The notes below the pieces were generated by a model. It saw nothing but the letters and a program-made list of their open reading frames with translations. It ran no database searches and had not been told where the DNA came from. A stretch of DNA of 43,183 bases from an uncultured Bacteroidales bacterium (GTDB taxonomy: Bacteria; Bacteroidota; Bacteroidia; Bacteroidales; JACABE01), in the NCBI GenBank assembly GCA_903899825.1, contig CAIUKU010000224.1, positions 1 through 43,183 of the forward strand, in the 5' to 3' direction. Shown here one piece after another: positions 32,503-40,239 of this stretch. Each line of letters begins with the position of its first letter. Within the stretch, counting starts at the first letter, position 1. A program made the translations under genes and the position numbers.

Positions 32503-32520
32503 ATCCTGTATATACGGGAT
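32503..32520. terminator. near-palindrome between convergent genes
   Basis: ATCCTGTATATACGGGAT pairs with itself except for one mismatched pair. It lies between the stop codons of the DUF3795 gene and the minus-strand lipoprotein gene. It could be a weak terminator or a protein site. Confidence 0.3.
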
Positions 32521-32593
32521 TTAATTCAATAATAGTGATGAAAGAAAACGATGGAGTGCCTTTTTTCAGGAAATCATATTATCATTTTAATAT

Positions 32594-34354
32594 TTACAAT
32601 TCCCAGTTTTCTTCCAAATCCCAGTTGGCTCTTATCGTGATTTTTACGGGATAAATCTTCACTTTTTCGGCTTGAACATTTTTGATATAATTTCCTGTAT
32701 CCCATTTTCTGTTTCTGTTTTTATCCAAAATAGCTTTTAAATAATAACTTCCCGGAGCTAAATTTTTGAACCTGAGTTTAGTATTTTTATCAATAAAGCG
32801 TTGGTTTAAGACCACTTCGTTTTCGGAGAGCAGTTGTATAATGTAGGTATGAAGGCTGTCTTTGATGCTAACATTAAGTATTAAATTTCCAATCTCCTCT
32901 ATAGTATTTGTTTTAAAACTAAACACCAGACTATCGTTGTTGAATCCAAAAATATCAGTCAACAGATCTTCCTTTAGTATCAATTTATACCCCTTTCCTT
33001 GTTTTAATTCATCATGAACCTGAAATTTACGATGAACAACATCCATAGAAACGGCATAGGTATTTATAGTGTCTTCCTCTTCAATTAGGATGATAGACAC
33101 AGTATCATATTTTAGCATCGGATTGGGAAAACTGAAACTGATTTTCTGAAAGAAATCAAAAGTCTGTGAAAGATTCGTTTTTGGAAAAATCTTAGGGATT
33201 TTTAAAGGAGTTGTTGATTTGCTGTTTTTTTGCTTTTTTTGAACATTCAGGGTATCAAGTAAAGGAGCTTTTATTGATTTTTGTTTAAGTCGAAGATTCA
33301 ACGTATCATTGAATTGATTGTTATCGTTCACTGTCAGACTTAATGAATCGATCTCTGGCTTCAATAGCCAGTAAATCAGAGTATCTTTTGTAAGGTTCCA
33401 TTCCTCAACTTTCCAATTATCGTAATCAAATTTGTTTAATGTATTGATTTTTAAATCTTTTACAGGATACCGAAAGGCAAACAATAGTTCTCCTTTTTTG
33501 ACAAACTCTGCCCTAAGCAACCTTTGAGTTGAATCAACCTCATTAAATGTTCTTAAGTCCTTTATTGAAAATAGTTTTACATCAAATGGTTTTACTTTAA
33601 GACTATCTTTGAGCAAACTATCTTTGAGTGAGGTATCCATCTTAAACACCGGTTTGTAGTATGGAATTATCAAAGAATCAGCAAAAGCGATTTTCTCAAT
33701 AGATTGATCAAACTTAAAATTATTATTTGCGTCTTTTAAAGCAAATATTTTATAGGGTATATTTCTCAGGTTATTTATGGCGTATTCACCGTTTTCACGT
33801 GTCTTTGAAAGGTAATAGGGTTTTTCTTTATATGGCAAAGAATCCTCAGTATGATCATACAACATTACATAAAAATCCTTTTCAGGTTTTTCTGTAAATG
33901 CATCTACCACTCTACCGCTCACGGTCATAGAATCAATTGTACTTCCGGTTGAAAACACAAACTGATAAGCAGATAGCACATTCCCTTCTGTTAAATCAAT
34001 TATGGCATCCCCAAAAAAGAGGGTATAAGTGGTATTTTCCTTTAATTTTTCTTTGAATTCAATAATTAAAGTTTTCCCTTTGGCATTGATCTCGGGCATT
34101 TCATTAAGTGGAGGTGAAATAAGGAGTTGATTTTTCAGATCCCTGAGCAGTATGAATTCATTAAAATTAATTTCAATTATATTTTTATTGAACTGTGTTG
34201 AATAATTTGAAGGTGTAGATCTTACAGGATTGGGAGGATTCGTATCTCTGGGCCCGCCGGAAGGAGTTATTATATTGGCACAGGAAATTAACAGTAATAT
34301 AATTACAGCATAAATACTTATGTAAGTAATGAATTTATTAAATTTATTTTTCAA
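32594..34354 (-). CDS. Ig-like domain (Ig_5 type) lipoprotein
   Basis: 586 residues. The lipobox is LLISC (Cys25), followed by ANIITPSGGPRDTNPPNPVR, a beginning I know from Bacteroidota lipoproteins with a bacterial Ig-like (Big_5) domain. The Ig-like domain covers about 40-135 (NKNIIEINFNEFILL, TYTLFFGDAIIDLTEGN). A carboxypeptidase-regulatory-like domain may follow near 145-215 (SGRVVDAFTEKPEKDFYVML). The rest is beta-rich. It is probably on the outer membrane or cell surface; the function is unknown. It lies 74 bp after the YiiX-like gene on the same strand, with a dyad and a near-consensus -7 box in between. Confidence 0.85.
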   Translation of the reverse strand: MKNKFNKFITYISIYAVIILLLISCANIITPSGGPRDTNPPNPVRSTPSNYSTQFNKNIIEINFNEFILLRDLKNQLLISPPLNEMPEINAKGKTLIIEFKEKLKENTTYTLFFGDAIIDLTEGNVLSAYQFVFSTGSTIDSMTVSGRVVDAFTEKPEKDFYVMLYDHTEDSLPYKEKPYYLSKTRENGEYAINNLRNIPYKIFALKDANNNFKFDQSIEKIAFADSLIIPYYKPVFKMDTSLKDSLLKDSLKVKPFDVKLFSIKDLRTFNEVDSTQRLLRAEFVKKGELLFAFRYPVKDLKINTLNKFDYDNWKVEEWNLTKDTLIYWLLKPEIDSLSLTVNDNNQFNDTLNLRLKQKSIKAPLLDTLNVQKKQKNSKSTTPLKIPKIFPKTNLSQTFDFFQKISFSFPNPMLKYDTVSIILIEEEDTINTYAVSMDVVHRKFQVHDELKQGKGYKLILKEDLLTDIFGFNNDSLVFSFKTNTIEEIGNLILNVSIKDSLHTYIIQLLSENEVVLNQRFIDKNTKLRFKNLAPGSYYLKAILDKNRNRKWDTGNYIKNVQAEKVKIYPVKITIRANWDLEENWEL

Positions 34355-34382
34355 GTGATTTTCTTCAAATTAATACTACAAA

Positions 34383-34411
34383 GATGCAATTTTTTATTCA
34401 TGGATTGCATC
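34383..34411 (-). terminator. 8-bp inverted repeat between two minus-strand genes
   Basis: GATGCAAT (34383-34390) and ATTGCATC (34404-34411), perfect, loop of 13. On the minus strand only a short T-run (TTTG) follows. The end of the stem overlaps a near-consensus -7 box (CATCTTTG, 34379-34386) for the downstream lipoprotein gene. Confidence 0.45.
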
Positions 34412-34428
34412 TCCTTTTAAATTATTTA

Positions 34429-35103
34429 TTACCATCCGTTTGGGATACCGTAAGCATACACTATTTTAAGTTTTTTTGATTTTGAGATACTTCCGGGTCC
34501 ATTTCCCAACTCACCTTCCGGTATTTTTGCATTCAAATCTTTATAATACTGCAGCCAGGCTGGAAAAAACTGTTTGGTATCAGGATCTTTAAACGTCATT
34601 GGATATAATGGAAAGATGGGTTTTCCATTATTTGCAATTTTAAAAGCTTCATAAATTAATTCGGAACAATAATAACTGTTGTTGGTAATACAAAAAACAT
34701 CGTCATAGGGTCGACCTACCAATTTATAAGCTTGTTGTATGGCCTGTGGAATTAAGTGGCGGTATTTTGGCTTGAGCCTGCCTACCACTACTTTTGGATT
34801 CATATTTTTATCATGGCTTTTGGCAAGAAATAAATCTAAAGGTGTGACACTTACGCCTTTTGAAACAGCTTCAATAACTACCATTTCACCTTTTTCGTTT
34901 TTAGCAGCAAGGGCCACGTGCGAAAACTTTGCACCTTTGTAACCAATCGTAACTTTTTCTATTGCATCGCAAAAAACACCACAATCCAGGTCCTGAAAAA
35001 GCAGATCTCCTTCTTCGGGAATAAAGGTCTTCACCTGACTGAAAACAGTAAAAGAAAAAAACAAACAAATAGTAAAACTTAAAAACAAAACCTTATTTAT
35101 CAT
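34429..35103 (-). CDS. YiiX-like permuted NlpC/P60 cysteine hydrolase
   Basis: 224 residues. The signal peptide ends near residue 22 (FTVFSQ). The hydrolase fold is circularly permuted as in YiiX/YebB proteins: the His comes first (His62 in AKFSHVALAA) and the Cys later (Cys146 in YYCSELIYEAF), with IPEEGDLLFQDLDC at the N-terminus. The family cleaves amide or ester bonds in the envelope, possibly in peptidoglycan or lipids. A possible -7 box (TATTTTTG, minus strand) lies at 35208-35215, 105 bp upstream. Confidence 0.87.
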   Translation of the reverse strand: MINKVLFLSFTICLFFSFTVFSQVKTFIPEEGDLLFQDLDCGVFCDAIEKVTIGYKGAKFSHVALAAKNEKGEMVVIEAVSKGVSVTPLDLFLAKSHDKNMNPKVVVGRLKPKYRHLIPQAIQQAYKLVGRPYDDVFCITNNSYYCSELIYEAFKIANNGKPIFPLYPMTFKDPDTKQFFPAWLQYYKDLNAKIPEGELGNGPGSISKSKKLKIVYAYGIPNGW

Positions 35104-35207
35104 CTCTTTGAATTATACGCTGATTCACGATTATTAAAAAAATTTCCACCATTGAATTCAAAACAATAGCTTAAATTGTAAATTATCATTTAGCCATGCA
35201 TTTTATG

Positions 35208-35215
35208 CAAAAATA
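35208..35215 (-). promoter_or_regulatory. -7 promoter box (TATTTTTG) upstream of the YiiX-like gene
   Basis: Exact TAnnTTTG on the minus strand, but 105 bp from the start codon and without a clear -33 box. Confidence 0.35.
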
Positions 35216-35287
35216 CAAATGTTTAAGTTGTTATGGAATAAATGAAAGCTTTTTTACATTTTTTTATGTTTATTGATAAAAAACTAT

Positions 35288-35295
35288 TAGGTTTG
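35288..35295 (+). promoter_or_regulatory. -7 promoter box (TAGGTTTG) of the permease gene
   Basis: Exact TAnnTTTG match 35 bp before the start codon at 35331. Confidence 0.5.
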
Positions 35296-35330
35296 TAGTC
35301 TTTAAAAACAGCCAACAGAATAAAAAACAA

Positions 35331-36560
35331 ATGTTTTATCGAAAGAAAAAATACATTGCTGCAGCCTCGCTATCTTCTATTGCATGGAGAAGATTTCTAA
35401 AGAATAAACTATCGCTTTGTTCCATGATTATAATTGCATTATTTACTTTCATCGCTATACTCGGCTATTTAATAACACCCGATCAAAGCCCCTTCTCCAA
35501 CGAACAATACCTGGAGTTAAGCACAAAAAAACCAGGTTTTAGCATTCAAATGTTAGGTGTCAGGAAAAATGAAAAAGTAAAAAAAACTAACATCTTCTAC
35601 AAAATGCTGTATGGAGAAAAATCAAGTTTTTCAAGCCTTGCAGTTTATAAATATCAATTTGAAAATGATTATATTGAAGTTGAAACATATACAGGCACCA
35701 CACCCAACGATGGAGAAATTAAAAAAATAAATCTTGCAGATGTTGTTTATCCATTGGATAATTCTACTTCTATCATTCGGAAAGATAGTATTTTGCAATT
35801 CAAGGATATTTATGGAAATACTCATAATGAATCCATTGCATCACTTAGAACCCAAATCAAAAAAGAGAATTTTTACACAAAACATTTCTGGCTGGGTTCC
35901 GACAGATTTGGCAGAGATATGCTCAGTCAATTGATAATCGGAACCCGTGTTAGTTTATCAGTGGGTTTTATTGCTGTAATTATATCATTGATTATTGGCA
36001 TTTTATTGGGAGCATTGGCAGGGTTTTTCAAAGGCTGGATTGATCAGTTAATTGTTTGGTTTATCAATGTAATCTGGTCTATTCCAACCTTATTACTAGT
36101 AATTGCCATAACATTTGCTTTGGGAAAAGGGTTTTGGCAGGTTTTTATAGCAGTGGGTCTAACAATGTGGGTAGAAGTTGCACGCGTTGTGAGAGGGCAG
36201 ATCTTAAGTATCCGTGAAAAAGAATATGTAGAAGCAGGCAAAGCATTGGGATTCAAAAATACAAGAATCATTTTCCGGCACATATTACCCAATGTAATGG
36301 GGGCTGTTATTGTGATTTCAGCTGCCAATTTTGCTTCAGCCATTCTGATGGAAGCAGGCCTTAGCTTTTTAGGTATTGGCGTTCAGCCACCTATGCCTTC
36401 CTGGGGAAGCATGATTAAAGAAAATTATGGATACATCATCCTCGACGCAGCTTATCTTGCCATATTACCGGGTATTGCAATAATGACTGTAGTTCTTGCT
36501 TTTATGATAGCAGGAAATGGCTTGCGCGATGCACTGGATGTTAAATTAACGGAGAAATAA
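35331..36560 (+). CDS. oligopeptide ABC transporter permease, OppC/DppC type, solo
   Basis: 409 residues. The first membrane segment lies at about 29-49, as in OppC. The permease core starts near residue 180 (FWLGSDRFGRDMLSQLIIGTRVSLSVG in pieces: GSDRFGRDML, GTRVSLSVGF). It includes the ATPase-contact loop EYVEAGKALGFKNTRIIFRH and ends GNGLRDALDVKL. About 130 residues between the first and second segment form a periplasmic insert, roughly 90 more than usual. No OppB, OppD/F or binding protein is adjacent, so its partners must be elsewhere. A 9-bp repeat array follows 2 bp after the stop codon. Confidence 0.9.
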   Translation: MFYRKKKYIAAASLSSIAWRRFLKNKLSLCSMIIIALFTFIAILGYLITPDQSPFSNEQYLELSTKKPGFSIQMLGVRKNEKVKKTNIFYKMLYGEKSSFSSLAVYKYQFENDYIEVETYTGTTPNDGEIKKINLADVVYPLDNSTSIIRKDSILQFKDIYGNTHNESIASLRTQIKKENFYTKHFWLGSDRFGRDMLSQLIIGTRVSLSVGFIAVIISLIIGILLGALAGFFKGWIDQLIVWFINVIWSIPTLLLVIAITFALGKGFWQVFIAVGLTMWVEVARVVRGQILSIREKEYVEAGKALGFKNTRIIFRHILPNVMGAVIVISAANFASAILMEAGLSFLGIGVQPPMPSWGSMIKENYGYIILDAAYLAILPGIAIMTVVLAFMIAGNGLRDALDVKLTEK

Positions 36561-36562
36561 TA

Positions 36563-36635
36563 GAAGTACTTAAAGTGAGTGCATAAAGTACTTAAAGTAC
36601 TTAAAGTGCCTAAAGTACTTAGCGTACTTAAAAGT
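36563..36635 (+). repeat. 9-bp tandem array after the permease gene
   Basis: The core (A)AAGT recurs at 36563 (GAAGT), 36572, 36585, 36594, 36603, 36612, 36621 (AGCGT) and 36631: five 9-bp steps, one step of 13 caused by a 4-bp insertion, and one of 10. The unit AAGTACTTA contains the palindrome AAGTACTT, so hairpins can form. On the other strand it reads as a Ser-Thr-Leu repeat by chance. Confidence 0.8.
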
Positions 36636-36650
36636 AATATGGAAATTATA

Positions 36651-36658
36651 TAATTTTG
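36651..36658 (+). promoter_or_regulatory. -7 promoter box (TAATTTTG) upstream of the YjbR gene
   Basis: Exact match, 129 bp before the start codon at 36787. A second, weaker candidate (TTTG at 36686-36689, 22 bp, TTAATTTG at 36712-36719) is closer. Confidence 0.4.
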
Positions 36659-36786
36659 CAGTAAAATAATAATAGTATTATTCAATTTGTTGCAATTTTT
36701 TTGCAAATTGATTAATTTGTGTGTTAACCGGAATAGTCTGATAACTCAAAAACTCTAAGGACTAAAGGCAATTTAAACTTAAAAAA

Positions 36787-37134
36787 ATGAACATAGAAGA
36801 ATTACGTGAGTATTGCTTATCAAAGAAAGCAGCTACCGAATGTTTCCCTTTTGATGAAGTTACGCTAGTTTTTAAAGTGTGTGGCAAAATGTTTGCACTG
36901 ACAAATTTAGACGGCGATTTAAGTGTAAATTTAAAATGCGATCCCGAAAAAGCTATAGAACTCAGAGAACAATACCCAGCAGTAAAACCCGGCTATCACA
37001 TGAATAAAAGAATGTGGAATACAGTCGAAATTGATGGATCAATGGGAGATTATTTAATCAAATCCTGGATTGACGATTCATATAACCTGATCGTAAAATC
37101 ATTAACAAAAAAACAGCAAGAAGAGTTAAAATAA
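36787..37134 (+). CDS. MmcQ/YjbR family protein
   Basis: 115 residues, the family length. Marks are EYCLSKKAATECFPFDEVT at the N-terminus, VFKVCGKMFALTNLD, LKCDPEKAIELREQYPAV and GYHMNKRMWNTVEIDG. The fold resembles CyaY; DNA binding has been suggested for the family, but the role is not known. It stands alone. A terminator follows directly. Confidence 0.92.
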   Translation: MNIEELREYCLSKKAATECFPFDEVTLVFKVCGKMFALTNLDGDLSVNLKCDPEKAIELREQYPAVKPGYHMNKRMWNTVEIDGSMGDYLIKSWIDDSYNLIVKSLTKKQQEELK

Positions 37135-37179
37135 AAAGCAGCGACCATTAATTAAATAATTTTCAGGTTGCTGCCTTTT
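37133..37179 (+). terminator. terminator after the YjbR gene
   Basis: AAAAGCAGCGACC (37134-37146) can pair with GGTTGCTGCCTTTT (37166-37179) with one bulge and one mismatch, and the T-run ends the hairpin. Confidence 0.65.
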
Positions 37180-37197
37180 AAACTTAACTAAAAATGA

Positions 37198-37228
37198 GAA
37201 AAAAGCCAAGGCTAAATAACATTGGCTT
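37198..37228 (-). terminator. terminator of the TonB-C-like gene
   Basis: AAGCCAA (37203-37209) and TTGGCTT (37222-37228), loop of 12. On the minus strand the stem is followed by TTTTCTC and lies 15 bp after the stop codon of the gene ending at 37244. Confidence 0.65.
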
Positions 37229-37243
37229 GCTTCCCGGAATATC

Positions 37244-37591
37244 TTATAACAGTTTGAAATCGAATTTAATGGCCTGTGTTTTACCAATACTGATGTCATC
37301 TTTTTCAACAACAACTTTTCCAAGGCATTTTTTTACATGTTCGCCCAATTCAACATCCAGATAATTAATCGCTTTGATTTCGATTATACCCTCAGTATTT
37401 ACAGTAAATTCAACTAAAACACTTCCTTCCTGAAAATTTTCCATTGCAAAAGAAGGATAATTTACTTGTTTGGCCAAGATTGTTTTTAACTCATTTTTTT
37501 GAGTTGTTTTATTATTGTCTTTTGCTGATGATGTAAATCCTGTCATCATGATGATTAGGATTGCAATACTAACTATTTTCATTGTTTTCAT
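37244..37591 (-). CDS. TonB C-terminal domain-like exported protein
   Basis: 115 residues. A signal peptide (about 1-23, MKIVSIAILIIMMTGFTSSA) precedes one small domain with the strand pattern of TonB-C: VNYPSFAMENFQEGSVLVEF, then VNTEGIIEIKAINYLD and HVKKCLGKVVV. There is no membrane-spanning stalk or proline-rich spacer, so it is not an energy-transducing TonB; in Bacteroidota such small exported TonB-C proteins are frequent and uncharacterised. It lies alone between the YjbR gene and the LytS gene. Confidence 0.82.
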   Translation of the reverse strand: MKTMKIVSIAILIIMMTGFTSSAKDNNKTTQKNELKTILAKQVNYPSFAMENFQEGSVLVEFTVNTEGIIEIKAINYLDVELGEHVKKCLGKVVVEKDDISIGKTQAIKFDFKLL

Positions 37592-37814
37592 ATTTGTATT
37601 TTTTAAAGATTATTATTAATTTTGATTGATGATGCAATATTAATATCATAATTAAGTGTATGCAAGTTTATTAGACGAGAATTGCTTTTGTCCGTTTAAA
37701 TGACTTGAATTGTAAGTTAAAAGCATAAATGGGATTAAATCGTTTGTTTTCAGTATTTCATCCTGTATTTTTTAGCGTTTGTCTTATTAAATTGTTATAT
37801 ATCCAATAATTTAA

Positions 37815-37822
37815 TACTTTTG
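37815..37822 (+). promoter_or_regulatory. promoter of the LytS/LytTR pair (ATTG-N20-TACTTTTG)
   Basis: Exact -7 box 22 bp before the start codon, with a 3-of-4 -33 box (ATTG, 37791-37794) 20 bp upstream. Confidence 0.6.
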
Positions 37823-37844
37823 ACACATCATTTAAAGCATTTTT

Positions 37845-38903
37845 ATGAAACAATTATCTAAAAAAATATCACAAAGCATTTTATTTCAACATCTTGTTTT
37901 TTGGGGAGTTTTGATTTTCAGCGTTTTTTTATTGTTTTTTGGATTGGGTGGATTTTCATTCAGCAGTTTTACCTCTATCCGTATTTTAAGCACTTTTACC
38001 ACCATTTTTTATATTGCAGTTTCGGTATATATCAATTTATTTTTCCTGATACCCCGTTTTTTAAAAAGGAAAAAATACATCAGCTTTGTATTGCTTCAAT
38101 TCATAAATATTATTGTTTTTTTTCTGCTTAACTTTTTTACCTCTGTATTACTGGAATACAAATTAAGTGTAATCAATTATAAATTAATACTCATCGAATT
38201 CATTTATGAATTTATATTAATCAGCCTTTTTCTAAGTATCACTTCTTTTTTAAAATTTTTACGTGATTGGATTGATTATCAAGAGGATTCAATTAATTTT
38301 AAAGAAACACAACGCCAGAAATTAGAAGCAGAACTAAAATTACTGAGAGGCCAGATCAATCCGCATTTTTTGTTCAATACCCTGAATAATTTATATGCAC
38401 TATCCCTGGATAAATCAGAGAAAACGCCTAACATGATACTCCACCTATCCGATTTAATGCGTTATATGTTATACGAATGCCGTGATAATTCTGTATTAAT
38501 CAATAAAGAAATCAACTTTATAAAGAATTACCTCGAACTCGAAAAAATAAGAATTGGTGAAAAAGCAAGCATCGAAATGAAAATAATGGGAAGTACCGGT
38601 TTAAAACAAATTGCACCTTTGCTTTTCATCCCATTTATTGAAAATGCCTTTAAACATGGAATAAATAAACAACTGGAAGCTTCTTTTATCAGAATTATTT
38701 TTGATATGGAAAAACAGGGAATTGTTAAGTTTATTATTGAAAACACCAAAGACAATAAAGATCTTATTATTGACAAGGCATATTCAGGTATTGGCATTGA
38801 AAATGTTAAAAAAAGACTATCTTTGTTGTATCCTGACAAGTATTCTTTAAAAATTACAGACAATCAAAATATTTTCAGAGTTGAATTAATTATTGAACCA
38901 TGA
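37845..38903 (+). CDS. LytS/YehU-type sensor histidine kinase
   Basis: 352 residues. Four membrane segments occupy about 15-37, 44-68, 78-100 and 115-138, with almost no periplasmic domain, so the signal may be sensed in the membrane. A short coiled coil leads to the His_kinase (PF06580) domain, with His174 in GQINPHFLFNTLNNLYAL. The ATPase part has IAPLLFIPFIENAFKHGI (N box) and SGIGIENVKKRL (G box). It passes phosphate to the response regulator that starts 4 bp before its stop codon (ATGA overlap), so both are co-translated. Confidence 0.93.
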   Translation: MKQLSKKISQSILFQHLVFWGVLIFSVFLLFFGLGGFSFSSFTSIRILSTFTTIFYIAVSVYINLFFLIPRFLKRKKYISFVLLQFINIIVFFLLNFFTSVLLEYKLSVINYKLILIEFIYEFILISLFLSITSFLKFLRDWIDYQEDSINFKETQRQKLEAELKLLRGQINPHFLFNTLNNLYALSLDKSEKTPNMILHLSDLMRYMLYECRDNSVLINKEINFIKNYLELEKIRIGEKASIEMKIMGSTGLKQIAPLLFIPFIENAFKHGINKQLEASFIRIIFDMEKQGIVKFIIENTKDNKDLIIDKAYSGIGIENVKKRLSLLYPDKYSLKITDNQNIFRVELIIEP

Positions 38904-39637
38904 GCCATAAAATCAAATGCCTGATAGTGGACGATGAGCCGCTTGCTCAACGCATTATCGAGAAATATTCAGAAGATATTCCAACCATTGAAATTATTTG
39001 TAAATGCAACAATGCATTTGAAGCCATGCAGGCATTGAATGATAAAGACATTGATCTGATTTTTCTGGATATCAACATGCCTAAATTGAGCGGTATCAAT
39101 TTTTTAAAATCCTTGAAAAATCCACCCTTATGTATTATTACAACCGCCTATTCAGAATTTGCACTGGAAGGTTATGAACTGGATGTAATTGATTATCTAA
39201 AAAAACCGTTTTCTTTTGAACGCTTTTTGAAAGCAATACAAAAAGCCCAGGAAAGAATAAAAGAAAGCACAAAAGAACACATTGTTCATGAAATATCGTC
39301 ATCTCATCATCAGGAGGAAAATTTCATTTTTGTGAAATCAAATAAAAAAACTTACAAAGTCAATATTTCTGATGTTTTTTATATAGAAGCATTGGGCGAT
39401 TATGTAAAAATACATACAACAGATAAAGTAATTGTTACCTATCAATCCATGAAAAAAATTGAAGCATTATTGCCCTCCTCCTCTTTTACAAGAATTCATA
39501 AATCCTTTATCGTTTCTATTTCAAAAATAAAATCTATTGAAGGAAACATGGTAGAAGTTAAAGATGAGAAATTACCCATAGGTAGCAATTATAAACAGGA
39601 ATTTCAGCATATCATCGATAAATCCTCGGTATCTTAA
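38900..39637 (+). CDS. LytTR family response regulator
   Basis: 245 residues. The receiver domain (about 5-125) has CLIVDDEPLAQRI, the phospho-acceptor Asp57 in LIFLDINMP, Thr in IITTAYSEFALEGYE and KKPFSFERF. The LytTR DNA-binding domain (about 145-240) shows FIFVKSNKKTYKVNISDVFYIEALGDY and FTRIHKSFIVSI. It starts inside the kinase gene (4-bp overlap). LytTR pairs in Bacteroidota control exopolysaccharide, transport or unknown genes; no target site is visible. Its TAA at 39635-39637 lies inside the TTAA shared with the stop of the convergent lipocalin gene. Confidence 0.93.
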   Translation: MSHKIKCLIVDDEPLAQRIIEKYSEDIPTIEIICKCNNAFEAMQALNDKDIDLIFLDINMPKLSGINFLKSLKNPPLCIITTAYSEFALEGYELDVIDYLKKPFSFERFLKAIQKAQERIKESTKEHIVHEISSSHHQEENFIFVKSNKKTYKVNISDVFYIEALGDYVKIHTTDKVIVTYQSMKKIEALLPSSSFTRIHKSFIVSISKIKSIEGNMVEVKDEKLPIGSNYKQEFQHIIDKSSVS

Positions 39638-40149
39638 ACTTTTTGTATTGTTTTCTTTAGTTTTTCCGGATCTAAACCTTTGTCAATAATCAGTTGTATT
39701 ACTTTCTGATACACACTTTCATCCATCACAGGTGTTCTTGAAAGTATCCATAAATACTTTCGGTTGGGATGCGAAACCACAGCCCATGAATAATCATCTG
39801 CCAATGCAATGATCCAGTAATCACCTTTAAAGGGCCAGAAAAATTGCACTTTTAATTTAGTATTATTACTGTTTTTTTTCACAAAAGCCTTGCCTTCAAT
39901 TGATGTTGCAGGACCATCTGCGCTGTTTTTGTTGCAACGATTGATTACTTTTACATAATCCTTATCCGTAATAATATATTCAGCAGAAGTATTGCAACAT
40001 CCCTTCTGGAAAACAGTCGGATATGAAGCTATTTCATACCATATCCCGGAATATTTTTTTAAATCAACGGAAGCTACCGTTGACATTTCCTGATAATTCC
40101 GACATCCAAACATAACGACTGTAATTAAAATGAATTTATAAGTTTTCAT
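39634..40149 (-). CDS. lipocalin (Blc-type outer-membrane lipoprotein)
   Basis: 171 residues from the ATG at 40149. The lipobox is VMFGC (Cys16). An in-frame ATG 12 codons upstream is possible but would lengthen the signal peptide. Lipocalin marks: LKKYSGIWYEIASYPTVFQKG (the G-x-W motif), ADDYSWAVVSHPNRKYLWILSR. The fold binds lipids; Blc of E. coli binds lysophospholipids in the outer membrane. The gene overlaps the response regulator tail to tail by 4 bp. Upstream it is divergent from polA, with 90 bp between start codons. Confidence 0.92.
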   Translation of the reverse strand: MKTYKFILITVVMFGCRNYQEMSTVASVDLKKYSGIWYEIASYPTVFQKGCCNTSAEYIITDKDYVKVINRCNKNSADGPATSIEGKAFVKKNSNNTKLKVQFFWPFKGDYWIIALADDYSWAVVSHPNRKYLWILSRTPVMDESVYQKVIQLIIDKGLDPEKLKKTIQKV

Positions 40150-40239
40150 TGCCTTCTTATTTAAAAGAATAACAATATATTGCAAAGAACGTTCAATTTT
40201 CCTGAATTTTAACTAATTTTATCCCCAAATTATACAACT

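Noticed and set aside
36452-36706. Minus-strand frame with Ser-Thr-Leu repeats (84 codons)
   Set aside because: It is the complement of the 9-bp array plus the end of the permease gene. A 9-bp period always gives a three-residue repeat; there is no sign of a real start or coding constraint.
39634-39637. Tail-to-tail overlap of response regulator and lipocalin genes as a regulatory device
   Set aside because: A shared TTAA with two TAA stops is a common result of compaction and needs no special function.
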